DNA from: Hibiscus mutabilis
Taxonomy: Eukaryota > Streptophyta > Magnoliopsida > Malvales > Malvaceae
Reading direction: 5' to 3'
Assembly (NCBI GenBank): GCA_019671005.1
Contig: CM033715.1
Coordinates: 7,998,001-8,062,000, forward strand
Length of the DNA: 64,000 nucleotides
Shown here piece by piece: positions 1 to 11,086 of the stretch. Every line of letters begins with the position of its first letter. Position 1 is the first letter of the stretch. The notes beneath the pieces were generated by a model that saw only the letters and a program-made list of their open reading frames with translations, was not told the DNA's origin and did not search any database. The position numbers and the translations under genes are program-made.

Positions 1-856
1 CTTCTGGGACGTGGGTGACTTGGAATCATCTCGAAACCTCTTATGAGGTCAAGTCTGGTTCCCTTTTTTTCCTCTCGGAGGCTTTCTGTGAAGCTTCGGT
101 TGTGATGGCTCGATTGATAAGGGTCTGGAAGTCCTTGATCTCCAAGGAAACGAAGAGAGGACGAAGTTCATCACAAAGGCCATCTATAAACATTCTACAT
201 TTTTCCTTCTCGATACAGATGATCTCGGCACCATATCTTGCGTACTTGCAAAAATCATGGATGTACTACTCCACTAGTCTTCCTCCTTACCTCAGATGGA
301 GGAATTTCTTGCGTCTTTCTGCAATGCAGTGCTCACTGATATACTTTTTGCGGAACTCCTGAAGAAAGAAGTCCCACGAGATACGATGTTCAGGAATAGT
401 GAGGGTCACCGTATCCCACCAGCTTTGGGCCTCTTCAGCTATCAAAGCCAGGGCACATTCAAGCTTGTGCTCCTCAGGACACTTTATTTGCTTATTCAGT
501 ACTTTCATAGTGTTCTCCAGCCAGTATTCTACGATCTTGGGGTTATCCAGGTCCTGGCCAGTGAACGTATAAACAGGGTATTGCTTGAGCTTGTCAACAG
601 GAACTCCCGAAGCAGGCAGAGAGGTTTCAGCAGGCGAAGGATGTGGTTCCTGAAAGAGGGACACCATCACTTGCTTAATCATGTCCGCCATGGACATCAG
701 ATACGCCTACTGAGCGGGTGGCATTGATGGAGGGTGAGGTGGGTTGTTCTGTCCTACGTGCTCGGGTTGGATTGCAGGCCTCAAATTGTCCCCCTGAGTT
801 AAGGAGGAGCCCGGATGAGGTTCGTTCACTGCCCTTCTATAGGTAGGTCCAGACAT
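1..856 (-). pseudogene. Ty3/gypsy gag remnant, 5' part
   Basis: Minus-strand gag (capsid) reading frame of an LTR retrotransposon. It begins at an ATG at 856-854 (MSGPTYRRAVNEP...) about 140 bases inside the primer-binding site. Recognisable gag features are the segment around W-x-E-N-T-M-K-V-L and the motif AQSWWDTV, followed by FLQEFRKKYI, which is the usual plant gypsy gag core for packaging retroelement RNA. The frame is broken by in-frame stops at 709-707 (after PPAQ), at 289-287 (after KKFLHLR) and a little further left. Clear gag sequence continues beyond each stop, so this is a decayed copy. The rest of the element lies left of the window. The family assignment is from motif resemblance; confidence is high for gypsy gag and low for lineage. 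Confidence 0.8.
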
Positions 857-995
857 TTTAGATCTAAGTTACACAGAATGATTAAATCGTGTAAGTTGCA
901 AGTCACAGAATACATATTCAAATAACTCCTAAGTGGAATATGCAGATGCAGACTCATAACGGATGCCTGGTTAGTCCTAGAATTGACTAAACCTA

Positions 996-1008
996 GGCTC
1001 TGATACCA
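996..1008 (-). other. Primer-binding site (initiator tRNA-Met type)
   Basis: Read on the minus strand this is TGGTATCAGAGCC, the standard plant LTR-retrotransposon primer site complementary to the 3' end of initiator tRNA-Met. It lies four bases inside the LTR that ends at 1013, which fixes that LTR as the 5' LTR of a minus-strand element. Confidence 0.88.
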
Positions 1009-1012
1009 TAAT

Positions 1013-3019
1013 TGTAACACCCCCTTCCCGATCTAGTAGGGATTCGGGTCGGATAGTGTTATCGGAAGATTAATCGAAGGTTCAAAAAAAGCTTCAGAGT
1101 TCAAAAACCTAATCTAAGTATCAAATCGATTATTCTTAAGACTTATCCATTTTGTTGGTTACTAAACTTAATCGGAGTTGGGGTTAATTTTAAACTTTTC
1201 TTAACCTTAGGGACTAAATTGTAAATTTTACAAATTAAGGGTCCTTAGCCAAAATTCAGGTTATCATACTAAAATTAATCTTACCAATTATTAGCATGTG
1301 AAATTTCATCACTAATGGAGGTCATTTACCTATCTGATTAGACGATACAAGTTTTAGTGACCATTTTGTAAACTGTTCAAAACTGTTTTGTTATTCAGAT
1401 TAACCTATCGAGTGATTTCCAAACCTTACCAAATTTTACCAGTACACTTACAAATTATGTTCTTATTGGTACGTAAAATTTTAGGGCGTTCGGAATCCAT
1501 TTAACAGGTTTTCACCTTAGGCTCATTTTAGGCACTTTTTAATCATTTTAACCTATCCAAATCTAGTCATTCTAAGAATACAACAAAACCATATTACCAA
1601 GTCATCATTCAATCCTAGAAAGGCTTATATAAAACAAGTTGGTCCATATTCCACTTTACTAGGAGTTTATAGCAAAAGATAACATACATATATGGCAGAG
1701 ACGCGACTTGCAAGCGCAATAACACGATCAAGGCTCGGAATTGATCAAAGTCATGAAAATGCATGAGACACACATGTTAGGCTTACATAGCCTAGTGAGG
1801 TAGTTATAACATTTACAATGAAATGCATGATAATCAAATATACAAGTAGTCATATTATACTATGCACAATTCATAATTATTACACATATTCTCATGCTTT
1901 CATATTCACATATTACATGTCACATAGTCATATCATAATCATAATGTCATAGCATAATTCATAGGCACATATCACATTAGGTACCATTGGATACGCTGAT
2001 TCCCTTGTACACCAACACATATAACGGAGAATGAGCCGTAGCCCTTGAGCCGTAGCTCCGGAGATATATCCCTTACAAAGCCGACCTGTCTTCCCTTACT
2101 TAACAGAGCTCAATAATCATATGGCATGCCAATTGTATCCAATGTCCATAATTACACAAATTCACATAGTCCATATTTTTCAAGTCATATCATATCAAAT
2201 ATGAAAATGAGCCTTAGCTCCATATCATGTCACATTTCATATCAATTTCATATATCACATACATGTAGCATATCATAGTCATATTTGCACATATCAAAGC
2301 AATGCAAGTACTTACCAGATTTGCCAATCAAATTCGACATAATTGCTCTACGGGAGCCCTTAAACAAATACAAACATAATCATAAAATAATGCAACGGGA
2401 TGGCACCGAGCCTATCCTTTGACACAACTACACTACCTCGACAACCTGATGTTTTTAAGACTTTCAGATAACGGCGCCTTTATTCTTAGCTTTCGGAAGA
2501 GATGATTGTTTTGTATCAACCCCTTGAACCAATCGATAGCAGGGACTCGAATTTATCAAACCGGAAAACTCGGGCTTACCAACCTATCACTAAACCGATT
2601 GTTTGTTTCTTAATTTTCCTCCCCTTTCTTGCGTACACTTCCCCCTTTATACCCCAAATTGTCAGCCTCCATTTTCTCTTCAATCTCCACGTGTTGGAGT
2701 GGTGGCAAGCTTTTGGGGCATAATTCCCTTGGCTTGGGCCACGTGGTGCCAACATCCCACCTTGCCATACCGATTCATCCCCAATTGTGGGGTGATTCAA
2801 GACAATTTCCTTCAATTGAAGGAATTGTCATGGGTCCCTCCACTCACAGCATATATCTTTTTTACTAAATATAATAATAATAATAATAAACTGATACGAT
2901 TAGCCCGAATAACCTTTACTTCTTCCAATTAGGTATAGGATCAAGCTAATTATTTAACTGGTACAAATATTCGATCACCGAAATTTAACCCCGACTAGAC
3001 CGATTTTCGAGGTGTGACA
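1013..3019 (-). mobile_element. 5' LTR of a Ty3/gypsy element (about 2.0 kb)
   Basis: On the minus strand the segment begins TGTCACACCTCG at 3019 and ends GGGGGTGTTACA at 1013, giving the TG...CA ends typical of LTRs. It is followed directly by the primer-binding site and then by gag. The length of about 2,007 bases is long but normal for plant gypsy elements. It holds no gene of its own; open frames near 2500-2930 are chance. The outer edge abuts a different gypsy element exactly at 3019/3020, so this element inserted into an older one. The partner LTR is outside the window. Confidence 0.85.
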
Positions 3020-4856
3020 CTTGGGATCTTAGAAAACATCCTTGAACTAAGACAACAATTCAGACAACTCCCTAGGTAATTCAACCTTCCCAGTCTTCAA
3101 TTCCATTTTAGTATCCATGGCCAACAATATAGCTGCATAAGGACTATGAGTTCCTCTGAGTAACTTGTTGCATGTTTTGGGTCCTATACACTGAATCTCC
3201 TTTAGTTTTATCCCTTGAAGACAGATTCTCTTGCCACCATGGTCAAATTCCATGCTCAATTCAGTGAAATTCCAACTGATAGACCCTAAGGTTGCTAGCC
3301 ACTGTACTCCCAAAACTATGTCACAGTTTCTCAAAGGTGGTACCAAAAAGTCAAATTTGAATTGCTTTCCCTGTGAATTCCACACAAGTTGGCTACAACC
3401 TCCCACAGTCTCCAAAACATTCCCATCAGCCACTGCCACCTTCAAATTATGTCTCTGATCAAGTCCCTTGCCCAGCTTCTTAACCACTGATAAGCTCAAG
3501 AAGTTGTGAATGATTCTTGAGTCTACCAATGCAATCCATTCAGTTTCATCCAAATTCACCCTTAATTTCATGGTCTCACTATTTGAAGTACCCCTCATTG
3601 CATTCAATGACAACACTACTTTTTCAGGACTGTACAATTTTCTAGTTTCTTCACAGTCCAAGAATACTCATGCCTCCCCTTCTTCTTTTGTGCCCTCCAT
3701 TGTGATCTGAAAGACTTGAGACTTAGAGCACTTATGCCCTGGTGTGTATTTGGAGGCACACCAAAAGCACAACCCCTTTTTTCCTTCTGTCTTCAATTTC
3801 TGCAATAAACAACACTTTTCCTGTTCTCTTGGTCTGCATTTGGATGTTTCTTTTCACAACATTTGGACTAACAGCATTTAGGGTTGGATTCTTAGACACA
3901 AAGATGGAAGAAGGGCCAGATGTTCCCACATTAAACAGATTCTTAAATTCAGTGTTGTTAGTTCTGGATTGTATAGACAGAGCAGGGGGTGGAGTTGCTA
4001 TAAAAGAACTAACACCTGACTTACTCACAGTGGGAAAAAAACATAGTTTCTAACTGTTTCGCCATGTGAAAGGCTTCAATAAGTGTCTTAGGTTGTAATA
4101 GTTTCAAGGACTGACTTATCTCCAGTTTAAGGTGTTCTTTAAACATGCTTAGAACATACTTATCTGTTAGTTGCTCTTGGTTCACTAAACTAACAAATTC
4201 CTCATAGTATTTTTCCACTGGATCAACTTGTCTCAAAGCCATTAAATCAGCAAATGGATTGCCGAAACTACCTGGGGCAAATCTATCTCTGAGCAACATT
4301 ATATATTGTTCCCAAGTGAGTTAACTGAGGTCCACATGGTTACGCCCAAGGAATTGATGCCATTGTAATGCTTTGTCTTTCAAATGAAGCATAACGAGCC
4401 GTATTTTTCTGTTTTCAATACATCTTTAGCTTCAAAATACTAAGTCACTTTCGCACTCCATCCTCTGAAATCCGAACCATCAAACTTAGGACAAGGTAGT
4501 TTGTATGCTAGATTTCTCATCAGAGCCTAATTTTTCGTTACCGGTGTTCTTTTGTTCTTTTCTCCAAGAATCTGCACTTTCTCTTCAACAGTTGAAGTAA
4601 TCGGTGTTGTCCCCAAGAGTTTAGGACCTCCCAAAGCTACCTAGGTTGCATTCTCCTGACCCACTAGATTTATCTTCTTACCCAGAGCAATTTCCAGCAT
4701 TTTCCTGAAATCCTCGCCCATTTAAGCTCGAATCTTTGTGAATTTAACTTCAATTTTGGAATCAATACTTGCTTCGAGCTTGGTCAAATAATCTTGAATC
4801 TTCGCAACTTCTTGTTACCAAAATTGGATTCGAGTAACTGGTGCGCCGTCTACCAT
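3020..4856 (-). pseudogene. Older Ty3/gypsy gag-protease polyprotein, disrupted
   Basis: Minus-strand remnant of a second gypsy element. It starts at an ATG at 4856-4854 (MVDGAPVTR). Next come a gag-like segment with KLPCPKFDGSDFRGW, the gag core at 4299-4021 (RFAPGSFGNPFADLMALRQ), and a zinc knuckle near 3780-3730 (CFWCASKYTPGHKC). A retropepsin-like protease domain occupies about 3661-3047. The catalytic triplet D-[ST]-G is altered: the sequence reads WIALVDSRIIHNF, so the Gly is lost. There are many stops, including two in the protease-to-reverse-transcriptase linker, which otherwise reads ELLS-FKDVF-DPK. Homology stops exactly at 3020 where the 2-kb LTR begins, so reverse transcriptase and everything downstream were separated by that insertion. 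Confidence 0.82.
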
Positions 4857-4870
4857 TGCTAGAACCTTGT

Positions 4871-4882
4871 AGCTCTGATACC
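4871..4882 (-). other. Primer-binding site of the older gypsy element
   Basis: The minus strand reads GGTATCAGAGCT, again an initiator-tRNA-Met type site, two bases inside the end of the short LTR and upstream of the gag start at 4856. It is slightly degenerate compared with the site at 996-1008. Confidence 0.7.
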
Positions 4883-4884
4883 TT

Positions 4885-5186
4885 TGTAATCACTCAAATC
4901 AAACAGAGAAAAAAAAAAGAAAAAAATGAGATGAGAAGCAGATTGAGCAAGATGAGAAGAGGAGAGAAATTTTCTTAGATGAGGAAAAATGGTTTCATCA
5001 CATAACAACTCGATAAACATTACCAGCTACCCAAACCAGATTAAATAACCCTAATTGGCCAACGGTGCCGTTTTATCTAATTACAGACACCTCACAACGC
5101 AACGTTTGATTAAACTAAAAAAATATAATATCAAGACTTAACCAACTTTCAAACACCAACGGTCATCTTCAAAACTCTCTGTTACA
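4885..5186 (-). mobile_element. Short 5' LTR of the older gypsy element (about 302 bp)
   Basis: On the minus strand it begins TGTAACAGAGAG at 5186 and ends GTGATTACA at 4885. It is followed by the primer-binding site and gag of the disrupted element. The ends and position fit a 5' LTR. The second LTR is outside the window, so the target-site duplication cannot be checked. Confidence 0.7.
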
Positions 5187-5532
5187 CACAGCTGTTTAGT
5201 GAGGATTCTGAAACTGAAATTGAGGAGTTGGTGCTATCAGGAATGGTGATGGATTTTCGGTGCAAAAACTAAAATAAGGAACAGCGGAAAATCATCATCA
5301 GTGGTACGAAATTCTTTGATTTGATCAATCTAAATCGGTTCCAATTAAACTAATTACGCTGAATTGAATTAGAAGAAAATGCCTAAACTTTAACTCAACA
5401 AAAGATTATTCAAGCAATCAGCAATATTCAAAATCGATTTAAATATGAGATTTACTTGATTTAATTTTTTTACCCTGGTAGTTTTTTAAGACTTTACCCT
5501 AACTAATCCTTAATTTTTATAAAAAATAATTA
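5187..5532. other. Spacer, no gene seen
   Basis: Flank of the older gypsy insertion. AT-rich with no coding frame of length or family resemblance. Confidence 0.6.
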
Positions 5533-5867
5533 GGGTAAACTACCTATTTGATATCTCACTTATTCTCATGTTTCTATTTTGATCATACAACTAATTCTTT
5601 TTGACAAAAGATACCTAATGTTACGTTTTATTTCTATTTTAGTACTTACGTCGTTAAAAATTAACGACAAAGTTGATGTAATATTTATAATTATTATTAA
5701 TTTTTTTATCTTCTTATAAAAATGTCAAAGTCAATTTTACCATTAATTTTTAACGACAGATACAAAAATAAATATAAAATATAATGTTAAATATCATTTT
5801 TATCAATAAATAATTAAATAACTAAAAATTATATAAATAAGTAGATTACCAAATAGGTAGTTGACCC
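5533..5867. mobile_element. Small inverted-repeat element (MITE-like), 335 bp
   Basis: The left end GGGTAAACTACCTATTTG is matched in inverted orientation by CAAATAGGTAGTTGACCC at the right end, with more diverged complementarity inside. It has no coding capacity. The ends resemble those of the elements at 12842 and 19689. No exact target duplication is visible at the flanks, so the superfamily is uncertain. Confidence 0.65.
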
Positions 5868-7261
5868 AAAAAACTATGAAATAATAGTAAGATCTCGTAT
5901 TGCTTAATCTCAATTTCGGTGCATTGTACCGTGGGGCCTACTATATATATAATCATGATCTGTGCTATAAAAGTTTATAATATTAAAATTTAAATTTTTA
6001 ATCTTATTTAATAGACTTAATTTTCTTTTTTTAGATATTTTTAATTTTTTTAATTATCTTTTGAGCTTTTGAATTCAGAGATTATTTTATAAATTTTTAA
6101 TTTTAATTTATCAATCGACTTAAGACTCGATTGACATTAAATAAAAAATTAACGTAAACAATAATTTTATAAATCCAAATGGAAACAGTTAAGAATTTAA
6201 CATTTACAATCAAGATTATTTTATTAAAGTGAAAACCTAAAAGAGAAGGGAACTTGATAGGGAACATTAATCAAAGACCAAATCTAGATTTGGGTAGAAA
6301 ACATTGAATGTCGGCATGCATAATCTTACGGTAATTTAGTTTTTTAGGATTTTGTTCTGATTAGTTCGAATCGATTCACATTGTACATTAAATTTTAATA
6401 GGTGAATTTTTCGACGAGAATTGTCGGTATATATAAAATATTAAACTTGATACTTACTTAAGCGTATTAAACTGTATACCATTTGAACTAACCCAGTTAA
6501 TAGTAAAGGGTGATTTCATATTTAAAGAAAGAAGACAAGAAACGTGGATACATACAAAGGTTGGGTGGGATTTTCGTAGGTAGTAGTACATGGTGATTGA
6601 CTGTGATCGGAATCGTCTCGGTCGTGGCGTCAATTATGTATCAACTTGTAAGACTCGCAAGTTCATGAACCAATGGGATGGCGGTGGGCGTGGGAATCGA
6701 AGTCGTCTTTCTCTTCCCTCCCCCCACCGTTTCCGTCGGGATGGGGCCGGCTGCCATTAAAACTACAGATGGAGGCAGCTGAAATAATGGTGCCAGCTCA
6801 ATTTGCCTCCTTGCTTCATGCTTACTACTGTTCACAACAGGTATATTGTACAATGGATATTGAATGTACCACTCCAACTTCACCTTCCTCAATCTTTTGG
6901 ATCAAATACTTTTCAGATTTGAGTTCTAATTTTACAAATAAGGAGAAATAAATAACAGAGTTAGGTTTAAATAGGGCGGTAAACGAACTGAACGTTTAGT
7001 GAACCGTTCGGCGGAAAGTTTATTTATGTTAGTTTATTTATCAAACGAACGAATAAGAACAAATTTTTTTTGTTCATTTTATTAAATGAACGAACATGAA
7101 CAAAATGTTTTGTTCGTCCAATTACATTCGTAAACGTTCGCTAATATGTCTGTTTAAATTTATTCATATTCAAATTTTTCACCTAACAACTCATTATCCC
7201 TTTTATTTCACAATAGACTGAAAAAAAACTCTATAAATTATTTATGCCTTACATTCTAAGT
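5868..7261. other. Spacer with an uncharacterised GC-richer patch and a GAACG-rich repeat
   Basis: Mostly AT-rich. At about 6600-6900 a GC-richer patch contains a short minus-strand frame (6892-6641, with MAAGPIPTETVGGGKRK inside) of no recognised family; it may be a gene relic or chance. At about 6965-7180 repeated GAACG/CGTTC motifs in both orientations suggest a degenerate dispersed repeat. Nothing here can be called a gene. Confidence 0.5.
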
Positions 7262-7750
7262 AGGGGTAAGTAAAACTCGACTTAACTCGAAAAAAATCAA
7301 ATTTTTCAATTCAACTCGAGGCAAAAAAAATTCGACATGTCTTGACTTGACTCAAAATTTTATAATCTCGACTTGACTTAAAAAATTTCAAATAAAATTT
7401 GAGTTGTAAAAATAAAAATTCAAATAACTCAACAAAATTAATATTTAGTGGATTGATTTTTAAGTTTGAGTTGAATCCCTCAAATTTTTTCTTGATATAT
7501 ACTGATTTAAAAAAATGAAGAAATATATGCATATCTTATATGATTAGAGAAAATCGTTTAAATTGAAATCAAACCATACTATAACATGATAAATAATTAC
7601 AATTAAATTTGTATAGGAGCTCGTCTCGACTCAAATTTCATAAACTCAACTCGAAAAAATTTCAAATAAAATTTGAGTTATAAAATCTGATGCGTCAACT
7701 AGAATAACTAAAAAAAATTTTACTCGACTCGATCGAACGCTCGCCCCACT
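7262..7750. mobile_element. Degenerate hAT-like MITE (TAGGGGTGAG family)
   Basis: It begins AGGGGTAAGTAAAACTCGAC and ends with the related inverted sequence GATCGAACGCTCGCCCC. Inside are the same ACTCGA/TTTGAGTT-rich arms seen in the better preserved copy at 19177-19653 and in remnants at 26155 and about 42640-43013. It is non-coding. The target duplication is not clear in this copy. Confidence 0.6.
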
Positions 7751-8015
7751 TCCAAGTTACACCCTACCCCACCCAACATTAAGCATGAATTTCAAAAAAA
7801 GAACAAACGGATTTGAGATCATGTAATGAATAAAATCTAAAAAATTAATTGATAAATAAACAAGACTTTTGAGTGCCACGTGTCTAAAAAGTTTCAAAGA
7901 ACCGTCATCGACTCGGCTCCTTAAAGTGGAGAAGAGCGTAACCACGGCTCGATATTAAGCTCAGCCGGAAAGGCCCGACAACGTGGCATAATTTCAATTG
8001 TCCAACGAGCCAACA

Positions 8016-8026
8016 TCCAACGGTCA
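8016..8026 (+). promoter_or_regulatory. MSA element (mitosis-specific activator), perfect match
   Basis: TCCAACGGTCA fits the MSA consensus YCYAACGGYYA at every position. MSA sites bind three-repeat MYB (MYB3R) factors and drive G2/M expression of plant B-type cyclins. It lies about 400 bases upstream of the cyclin B start codon, which supports cell-cycle regulation of that gene. Confidence 0.7.
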
Positions 8027-8034
8027 TCCTTTAC

Positions 8035-8045
8035 TAGCCGTTAAG
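8035..8045 (-). promoter_or_regulatory. Second MSA-like element, opposite orientation
   Basis: The minus strand reads CTTAACGGCTA, ten of eleven consensus positions including the AACGG core. It sits nine bases from the first site in opposite orientation, making a divergent MSA pair. Confidence 0.6.
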
Positions 8046-8429
8046 TTTTCAAATAAAAAGAAAAAAGATTATATGCAAAACAACATCACTCGCCTATTTC
8101 CTAATTCTTTTCCTTTCCTTTTCATCAACAGAGATAGAGAGGGATACAAGCCTTAATTCACTGGGATTTGTCTCGTCCTTTTTCTTTTTGATTATCTAAT
8201 TAAGGGTCCGTTTAGTTCGAAATCATCATTTACATTTTAGCTTAATGGATTGTTAACTGGATTTCTTGAGTTCTTTTTCTCTTTGGGGGTCTATGTTTTG
8301 ATCAAGTTTAGCTAAGATTTCTGTTCTTTCCATTGATTCTTGTAGAAAATGTGTGTTTCCGAATCGATCTAAAGTTCGTTTGATATTTCTTGGAGTGGGG
8401 TTTTAGTCTTGAAGAAGAAGAACAAAAGA

Positions 8430-10635
8430 ATGAGAAGATCAAAGGAGAACAATCCAGGTTCCATTGCAGCACCAAATGGTCAAAGGTAAGTTCTTTTTAT
8501 CATATGATCAGTTCTGGGTATCAGCTGTAAAAAGTTCATATATTTGATTTTTATAATCCTTTTCGCCTTTTTGGGATCTTTCGAAAACTGAAAGATGGTC
8601 TGAGGATGGGCGGAGTCAAGATGGTTACGGGTATGGAGCAAATTCAAAGAAGGGCTTTGAGTAGCATCGATCAGAACATTACAGGAGCTTTGCTTCACCG
8701 CTCTGGTTCGGTTAATAAAAGAGAATATCGAGGGTACTTTCGAGACAGACGTAATCCAAACTCCATTATTACACCTTTTGATGTTAATTAAGGTTTCATA
8801 TTCATTAGTAATTTCCTAGACAGGAAAGATGAAGTTTGCAATAAGAAGACAGCTCTGAAAGAAAGACCAGACAACACAAGGTTCTGTCTAATTTGATCTT
8901 TATTTCTGTACTTTTTCATAATTTTTTGCATCAAAAACTGCAATTGTTATGTTTTTTTTTTATATGTTTAGGAGATTGGCTGTTGAAAGGGTTAGCAACC
9001 AGGATCACTTCCTAGAAGTACTATCTAATACTGACCACAGATTGTGGAAGCTTTATGATTTTCCATCAAACTATAGAAAGCTAAATTGAGAAATTGTTGG
9101 ACCGAATGTTTTGTAGGACACTAAGAACCAAATTCAGTTTACAGTGAAGCCCGGCGGCCTAGACGATATCGAGATCACCGATGTGGAAGAGTGTGAGGGT
9201 GATAATGATGTTACGGTCCCTATATTCGTGAAGCAAGCAGAGGCGGTATTAGATGGAACTGATGGAATGGTATGTGTAACGATTGCAATATCTACATTTT
9301 ATAGGCAAAACAGCATAATCACAACATCACCTTTCTATTGAACATATATAGGACATTGAAATGGAAGATATGGAGGCCGATATCATTGATATCGACTGCA
9401 GTGATTCGAACAATCCACTTGCAGTTGTTGAGTATGTAGATGACATCTATGCTTACTACAAGGGAACTGAGGTAACCGTAGGTTTTGCCTAAGAGAATTT
9501 ATGGCAGAGTAGGTGATTGATTGATTCCATGGAATTATTGGTCATTTTTGCAGGTTTCTTCATGTGTCTCTCCCAATTACATGGACAGGCAATTCGTCAT
9601 CAATGAGAAGATGAGGGCCATCCTCATTGATTGGCTTATTGAGGTATGGCCTAACCTTAATCCGGGTGGAGCTATCAAGACTATACTTGCAGAATTAAAA
9701 GGGTTAAAAGCATTTACAAGTTGAAGCCCAGAGATTACTGACAATATCATTTTCGACAGGTTCACTATAAATTTGAACTTATGGAAGAAACATTGTTCCT
9801 TACAATCAATCTCATAGACAGATTCTTAGAGTGTTGCACCGTGATCCGAAAGAAGCTTCAATTGGTTGGCATGACAGCTATGTTGTTAGCATGCAAATAT
9901 GAGGAGGTTTCTGTCCCAATAGTGGAGGACTTTGTTCTGATTTCAGACAAAGCTTATACGAGGAAGGATGTTCTCGATATGGTATGCATCCTGTGTTTTC
10001 CTTGTATTTGTCTAGACCAATAGCTGTTTCTGTGTTTCTAGGAGAAATTAATGGGGAACACTTTACAATTCAACATGTCTGTGCCGACTCCATATGTTTT
10101 TATGAGGAGATTTCTCAAGGCAGTACAATCCGAGAAAAAGGTTAATAAAAAGATTTCATTAATGAAACAATATATGCAAGGAAAAAAGAAAAAAAAAAAA
10201 CTGATCTTACCTGTGTCATACCAGCTCGAATTTCTCTCATTCTTCCTCATAGAGTTGTGCATGGTTGAATATGAAACGCTCAAGTTTCAGCCATCTCTAC
10301 TAGCTGCTGCAGCAATTTACACAGCCCTGTGCAGTCTTTGGCAGATCAGGACCTGGACTAAGACCAGTGAGTGGCATACTAAATACACAGAAGAACAGCT
10401 GCTGTAAGTTCGAATGATATTTGGATTTTGTGGTCGGACTGCCTAGTTCTATTATGAAGGATGATGCTTATTCTTGATATGATGTTTTGTCGACAGGGAA
10501 TGTTCGAAGTTGATGGTTACTTACCACCAGAAGGCTGGATCAGGAAAACTCAAGGGAGCGCATAGAAAGTATAGTTCATACAAGTTTGGTTATGCAGCAA
10601 AAACTGAACCAGCACTGTTTCTCCTAGATCTCTGA
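8430..10635 (+). CDS. CYCB2: B2-type mitotic cyclin (11 exons, 429 aa)
   Basis: Regulatory subunit that activates a cyclin-dependent kinase at G2/M. Exons: 8430-8485, 8605-8733, 8824-8880, 8972-9017, 9117-9269, 9352-9471, 9554-9643, 9760-9981, 10042-10140, 10225-10403, 10497-10635. All have GT-AG junctions and phases agree throughout. Residues 34-43 (RRALSSIDQN) form the destruction box for APC/C-mediated degradation. The N-terminal cyclin box includes MRAILIDWLIE (207-217) and LACKYEE (260-266). The C-terminal cyclin fold ends in HRKYSSYKFGY. B2 class is inferred from the D-box context, the NNPLAVVEYVDDIY segment before the box and total length near 430 residues. The start is the first ATG after a leader and opens exon 1 (MRRSKENN). 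No lesion was seen. Two MSA sites lie upstream. The subfamily number cannot be fixed from sequence alone. Confidence 0.92.
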
Positions 10636-11086
10636 CACAACTGTTAGATGGTTGACAATTTGTCAAGTAATCTAGTCTAAAACAACTAAGTTTCAGTTGT
10701 AACCGCCGTTTCTCCTAAATCTCTGACACTGCTAGCGGTGTTCTTTTATGTTAGAGACTAATCTATTGAAATCATGCCTGTTACTCTTTCAAACGTAAAA
10801 AGAAATTATGATATTTTGTGATTTCTTCTTCCCCATGTAAGATGCTAATCATAAGGGAAACGGAATTTTCTGAGAAATTAATGGTGATCGCAAATCCGGT
10901 GCTGATATTCGAGTAGATAGTACTCATCAACCAAAATTTCTGAGAATGATCTTTTGCAAGAGCGCTATCGTTTCGTCCTGCATTGTGAATATTCGAGTAG
11001 ATAGTACTCATCAACCAAATTTTCAAGTGTGAATTCAAATTATGTGACCAGGCCAGAAGGAGGAGAATACTTATTACAATATTTAC
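10636..11086. other. Convergent intergenic region with a direct repeat
   Basis: This is the 3' flank of the cyclin gene and the region where the SLY1 fragment loses homology. A block of about 31 bases (ATTCGAGTAGATAGTACTCA and the following CAACCAAA-type bases) occurs at about 10907-10937 and again at about 10989-11019. There is no gene. Confidence 0.6.

Noticed and set aside
2502..2932. Several overlapping open frames of 73-109 codons on both strands
   Set aside because: They lie wholly within the 2-kb LTR, overlap each other in different frames and show no family resemblance.
6641..6951. Overlapping frames on both strands in a GC-richer patch
   Set aside because: No recognised domain, no splice structure and no supporting context; kept only as a note in the spacer entry.
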